From assembly GCF_001857945.1 (NCBI RefSeq), contig NZ_CP017770.1, positions 3,968,001 to 4,032,000 of the forward strand: DNA of 64,000 nucleotides. Direction: 5' to 3'. The translations under genes and the position numbers were made by a program. This document shows, piece by piece, positions 60,121 to 64,000 of the stretch (positions are counted from its first letter, which is position 1; each line of letters starts with the position of its first letter). Below the pieces are notes generated by a model, which saw only the letters and a program-made list of their open reading frames with translations, made no database searches and was not told where the DNA came from. The DNA comes from Paenibacillus crassostreae (GTDB lineage: Bacteria; Bacillota; Bacilli; Paenibacillales; Paenibacillaceae).

Positions 60121-63100
60121 GAATTGAAAGACTTCAGATTCATGGATTTGGTCACTTGAGAGAATTAGATATTACGCTAAATTCAGGTACAACGATATTC
60201 ATGGGTCCAAATGAAGCGGGGAAAAGTACGATTCAGCAATTTGTACGCTCAATGTTCTTTGGCATCCCTAGTCGGACCTATCCTACGGAAAGATATGAAC
60301 CTTTGACGGGCGGAGTTCATGGTGGAGTACTTACTGTGATCGATGCTGAGGGCATGAAATGGAGTATCTCTAGGTTCGCAGCGTCTGGTGAAGGAGGAAG
60401 TGGGTCCGGCAACCGAACAGAGAAACTTTCAATCGTTAGAAGTGATGCTTCGGGGCAAGTTCAGAAGGTAACACAGCAAGAAATGGAACGTGAGCTTCTA
60501 GGTGGGTTGTCGCGAGAGATGTTCAATCAATTATTTGCCATATCTCTAAGTGAGCTTCAGGAAATACGTTCACTGCAATCCGATGAAATGAATAGTTATT
60601 TATTTCATGCAGGTATAGGTGGGGGAACAGAGATTATCCAGGCAGAGCGTAAGCTTAACCAAGAAATGGAGAAGCTTTACAAGCCGAAAGGTAGAGTACA
60701 AGAAATATCTAAATTATTGCAAAGTATGGAACAGTTAGGAAAGGAAATTACTGAAAGTAAATCATTTCTTCGAAGATATAATGATAATGTATCATCATGT
60801 GCTGAAACATTAGAGAACCTTTCTAGTCAGGAGCAGACTCGACGAGTGTCTACTGACCGTCTACTTTTGTTAAGAAAAGCACAGGATATTAGACCTACGT
60901 GGCTTAATTGGAAGGAAGCTAAGCAGGAAGAGTGTTCTTTAGACGTTGTTACGTCATTTCCTGAAGGTGGAATTCGGAGATGGGAATCTCTACAAGTTGA
61001 AGCTGATGCTATCTCGTTACGTAGATCACAATGCCTTAGGAATCAAGCAGATTTACAAGCGGTGTTGGATGATTTAATTACAGATACGAGGCTTGGAGAG
61101 CAGGGTTCTTTGATTGAACGATTGTACACTCGGAGGGATTCGTATGAGGGGAAGAAAAGTGATCTGCTTGAGGTTTCTGCCGAAGCAACAGCGCTAGATT
61201 TACGGGTTATTCGTATCGTTCGTCAAATCGATTCACGTTGGACAAAGAAAGAACTTCAGAATTTCTCAACATCGGTTGGAGAACGGGATATTGTTCGGCG
61301 GTATGTTGTAGGGTTCGCTAATTATGATCGTAGAATTGAAAGTTTGGCACTGGAGACGCAACAGATTCGTCAGCATATGGATGCTGCTGAAGATGATTGC
61401 CGTAGAGCTCAAATAGGTTATAAGGACGAATTGGATAATGGTCGACAACGCTTTGGAATGATGGTATCTCATAATCCAGAAGAAGTTATGATGTTGTGGA
61501 ATGATCTACAGAGTGCATTAGAACGGTGGCGTGAGAATCGTTTTTCAAGGTATTCAGTTATTGGACAAGTCGAGATGGATAGGGCTACCAAGAAAAAGAA
61601 GAAGAGAATAACGCGTGGATTGTTATGGGGTAGTGTTGCCTTAACGCTTGTCCTTCCTTATCTATTATGGCGTATGGGATTCGTGATACCAGCAATTGTA
61701 ACGGGTTCGACCTTGTTGATTATAGATGTTATTCTCTATTGGAATGGAGTCATAAAGTACTCTCCACAACGTAGTAAAGCTGCTGACTCTAGTAAACGGG
61801 AAGATGAAAGTCAAGATCTAGAAGTGATTACTAAGCTAATGGTTAGTCTTATTTCCGATCCCTTCTCAACAACTAAAAGTGATGGTTCAATAAGCTCTAT
61901 AGATGCTGGAGAGTTAGAATCAAGTGTTCGTGAATTACGAAAACTGATGGATCAGTGGCAGTTATGGCAACAAAAGTTGGACAAATTGAGAACAGAATTA
62001 CACATGTTTACAAGCCAGGTTGATGGTTTGGCTCGTGATTTAACCAGAGTCAGAGAGAACATGACGAAAGAAGAAGGGATATTTGAAGAACTGGAGCTAA
62101 AGTGGGAGAATTGGTTACAACAACGAGAACTGGATCCTCATCTATCGCCAGAAGCAGTACTAGATATGTTCTTATTGGCAGAGCAAGGGTTGGAAAGTAT
62201 CGAACAATTGGATAAACTCCAACGAAAAAAGATTCAATTAGAACAAGATTGTCAAGAATATGAAAAAGAATGCATGAGTTTGACTGTGGATGGCTTAAGA
62301 CCTGTAGACTTATCCCCTACTGCATGGATTGAGTTGAAGAAGAAGGAATGGGATGAGTATCAGGAAAAGATGCATCAGCGTAGTTTGCTACTTGCTAGAT
62401 TAGAGTCAGTGGAAGAAGAGATAAAGATTGTTTCAGACGAATGGCAACGTATCTCAGTCCTGAGGCAGGAGCTACTCACACTGAGTGGAGCAGATAGTGG
62501 AGAAGGCTTCTTACATCGTGGGGCGATTAATAAACGAAGAGAGGAATTGCTAGCTCTTATTAGACAATGGGAGATCACGATGTTTAGTGGATCTGATGAT
62601 CGTCGTAGAGAAGCCATACTGGATATATTATCAACTCATGATGAGACGGAATTAGAACTAGCAAGTACTCAGAGCGAGAAGGAATTGAACGAGATCGAGG
62701 CTCACTTTAATGAGTTGCAACAAAAGCACGGAAGGTTGCTACAAGAGCAAGATCAGCTAGAATTATTATGTCTTCATGATACAGCCGTGCAGAAGCTGGA
62801 AGAGCAAAAAGCAGAGTTAAAGCAAATGACAGCGAATTATGCTGTGATGTCTATCTGTTCAGAGCTGATCACTAGAACTCGACGTATTTATGAAGAAGAG
62901 AAACAGCCACAAGTATTGAAATTGGCTTCAATTTATTTCGCACGCTTAACGAATGGTGCTTATTCACGTATCGTTATGAAAATGGGAGCAAAGGTGCTGC
63001 TAGCTGAACATCGCGAACGTGGTCTAATTGAAAGTGTAAAGCTTAGTCGTGGAACGGCAGAACAAATGTACTTAGCCATGCGACTCGCGTTAGCAGGTAC

Positions 63101-63308
63101 GATGAATTCGCAAATATCGATCCCACTTCTTTTTGACGATATTCTTGTTAACTTTGATCAGGAGAGAATGATATCTGCCTTAACTTTATTGCAGGAAGTA
63201 TCCCCCACACGCCAGATTATTATGATGACTTGTCATCCCTATGTAGTTCAACATATTCGGGATATTATGCCAACAGCTCATATTATTTCTTTATCAACAT
63301 CAATTTAA
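60117..63308 (+). CDS. yhaN: YhaN-like SMC/Rad50-type ATPase with a membrane hairpin
   Basis: 1063 residues. Walker A GPNEAGKST lies at 30-38; the signature-like LSRGTAEQMYLAMRLALA at ~975 and Walker B IPLLFDDILVNFD at ~1004 complete the ATPase head.
Long coiled coils run from ~185 to 470 and ~560 to 940. Between them, instead of a zinc hook, residues ~500-541 form two hydrophobic helices (GLLWGSVALTLVLPYLLW and VIPAIVTGSTLLIIDVILYW) after a Lys/Arg-rich patch. The tip of the coiled coil would thus sit in the membrane. Paired with YhaO, the complex may process DNA at the membrane. Its 3' end overlaps the convergent YkvI gene by 26 bp. Confidence 0.9.
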   Translation: MRIERLQIHGFGHLRELDITLNSGTTIFMGPNEAGKSTIQQFVRSMFFGIPSRTYPTERYEPLTGGVHGGVLTVIDAEGMKWSISRFAASGEGGSGSGNRTEKLSIVRSDASGQVQKVTQQEMERELLGGLSREMFNQLFAISLSELQEIRSLQSDEMNSYLFHAGIGGGTEIIQAERKLNQEMEKLYKPKGRVQEISKLLQSMEQLGKEITESKSFLRRYNDNVSSCAETLENLSSQEQTRRVSTDRLLLLRKAQDIRPTWLNWKEAKQEECSLDVVTSFPEGGIRRWESLQVEADAISLRRSQCLRNQADLQAVLDDLITDTRLGEQGSLIERLYTRRDSYEGKKSDLLEVSAEATALDLRVIRIVRQIDSRWTKKELQNFSTSVGERDIVRRYVVGFANYDRRIESLALETQQIRQHMDAAEDDCRRAQIGYKDELDNGRQRFGMMVSHNPEEVMMLWNDLQSALERWRENRFSRYSVIGQVEMDRATKKKKKRITRGLLWGSVALTLVLPYLLWRMGFVIPAIVTGSTLLIIDVILYWNGVIKYSPQRSKAADSSKREDESQDLEVITKLMVSLISDPFSTTKSDGSISSIDAGELESSVRELRKLMDQWQLWQQKLDKLRTELHMFTSQVDGLARDLTRVRENMTKEEGIFEELELKWENWLQQRELDPHLSPEAVLDMFLLAEQGLESIEQLDKLQRKKIQLEQDCQEYEKECMSLTVDGLRPVDLSPTAWIELKKKEWDEYQEKMHQRSLLLARLESVEEEIKIVSDEWQRISVLRQELLTLSGADSGEGFLHRGAINKRREELLALIRQWEITMFSGSDDRRREAILDILSTHDETELELASTQSEKELNEIEAHFNELQQKHGRLLQEQDQLELLCLHDTAVQKLEEQKAELKQMTANYAVMSICSELITRTRRIYEEEKQPQVLKLASIYFARLTNGAYSRIVMKMGAKVLLAEHRERGLIESVKLSRGTAEQMYLAMRLALAGTMNSQISIPLLFDDILVNFDQERMISALTLLQEVSPTRQIIMMTCHPYVVQHIRDIMPTAHIISLSTSI

Positions 63309-64000
63309 CAATCCAGAATAAACTAAGGAATCCGAAGAGTGGGTACAAAACGGACAACAAGTAACTGAAACCAAGTTGGCTGAATAAAAAGCAAGCTAAC
63401 ATGATGGCAATAGAAATTAATCGTGGAGAGACTTTAAAACGTTGCTGTATTTGTAAAGTAATCCCGTAGACATCTGCAACAAAAGTGGTGAAGATCTCTA
63501 GAAATATAAGTAGCACATATATCAATTGAACGACGATCCCTAATTGAAATGCAATGCTTCCCATCGGAATCTCAAACTGTGTTATACCTGGCATCTGTGC
63601 AGACATGGCGAAATGAGCAGCCATTAGCATAAATCCGACACCTAGACCACCGATGATTCCTCCCCATTTAATGGCTGTAATACTCTCAGTATGGCTCCCC
63701 AAGGGGACAAGCACAGCTTGGGCCATAACGAGATTGAAGGCAGTGTATAGTATCGGGGATATCCAGGCCATGGATAAATTAGCGTCAGTGGTTAAAGTTA
63801 GAAAATGATCTGCGTTAGGCATTTGCCATGTTCTCGAGATGATAAGCAATGAAATGCTTAACATCATGGGAACAACGATACTATTCATGTATAGTATCGA
63901 ATGTATTCCTTTGTTAAGTAAGAAATAGGAACCCACAAGCGTGATAATTAGTCCCGTCTGGTAATGAAGATTAAGATGTTGTACAAAGACGGAACCAGCA
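63283..64000 (-). CDS. YkvI-like membrane protein, truncated at the right edge
   Basis: At least 238 residues; the frame is open to base 64000, so the N-terminus is missing. The visible part has seven or eight hydrophobic helices. AGSVFVQHLNLHYQTG at the cut edge, then WISPILYTAFNLVMAQAVLV with PLGS, and a long central helix FEIPMGSIAFQLGIVVQLIY are family features. YkvI belongs to the amino acid-polyamine-organocation (APC) fold group, related to spore germination permeases; substrate unknown. The last 26 bp overlap the yhaN stop region tail to tail, and no terminator separates them. Confidence 0.75.
   Translation of the reverse strand, partial: AGSVFVQHLNLHYQTGLIITLVGSYFLLNKGIHSILYMNSIVVPMMLSISLLIISRTWQMPNADHFLTLTTDANLSMAWISPILYTAFNLVMAQAVLVPLGSHTESITAIKWGGIIGGLGVGFMLMAAHFAMSAQMPGITQFEIPMGSIAFQLGIVVQLIYVLLIFLEIFTTFVADVYGITLQIQQRFKVSPRLISIAIMLACFLFSQLGFSYLLSVLYPLFGFLSLFWIVKLMLIKK

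Overview
The window looks like chromosomal DNA of a spore-forming, low-GC Firmicute of the order Bacillales, most probably Paenibacillus or a close relative. Reasons: AT-rich DNA, strong AGGAGG-type ribosome binding sites, very frequent TTG and GTG starts, many perfect Rho-independent terminators, and Bacillales families (YtpB, YitT, YkvI, YugP, YhaN/YhaO, a YjcZ-type small sporulation protein, GltC-like LysR, paired GlnR/TnrA boxes). It is mostly housekeeping and envelope genes. I see no prophage, insertion sequence, CRISPR array, tRNA or rRNA gene.

Layout. 0-6 kb: small conserved proteins (Dabb, YutE/DUF86, DUF4261, YtxH), glutamate racemase, a LysM-M14 peptidoglycan peptidase, a YkvA-like protein, an A-type Fe-S carrier-like protein in which His/Asp replaces the usual Cys, YuzB. 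6-11 kb: an LtaS-type lipoteichoic acid synthase, a THUMP RNA methyltransferase, an O-methyltransferase, an MFS exporter. 11.5-19.4 kb: hemE-hemH, CapA, a GDPD / FAA-hydrolase / DUF92 operon, an ABC-F ATPase. 19.4-23.3 kb (minus): M42 peptidase, LapA-domain protein, oligoendopeptidase F with two well-supported in-frame starts, two small proteins. 23.4-28.5 kb: cold-shock protein, YebC, a MatE-like transporter, a YtpB terpene synthase and pfkA; csp and pfkA share an unusual tandem-repeat leader. 28.6-37 kb: a long palindrome, an ECF sigma factor with a frameshifted anti-sigma factor, MATE exporter, DUF4015 protein, YitT, CshA helicase with a hairpin-rich leader, a 32-residue sporulation protein. 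37-42.5 kb: YesL-like protein, a well-supported 6S RNA, DUF1499-like protein, tpx, rhomboid, GltC-like regulator, YugP, MerR. 42.5-47 kb: amtB with two GlnR/TnrA boxes, cotranscribed with a GlnD-like DUF294 nucleotidyltransferase and a DnaQ-like exonuclease, then an unassigned structured RNA and a ResA-like thioredoxin. 47-57.6 kb: cimA, a Y-family polymerase, ferredoxin, L,D-transpeptidase, pyrD, a small alarmone synthetase with a DUF309 protein, a pseudouridine synthase, a HAD phosphatase, a diguanylate cyclase. 57.6-64 kb: an operon of a glycosyltransferase and the SbcCD-like pair YhaO/YhaN, then a truncated YkvI gene.

Themes: cell-envelope construction and turnover (murI, LysM-M14, LtaS, CapA, L,D-transpeptidase), nucleotide signalling (RelQ, GGDEF, DUF294) and RNA-level control. 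The most unusual signals are non-coding: the repeat leaders of csp and pfkA, the cshA leader, the RNA near 46.0-46.25 kb, and two families of long inverted repeats.
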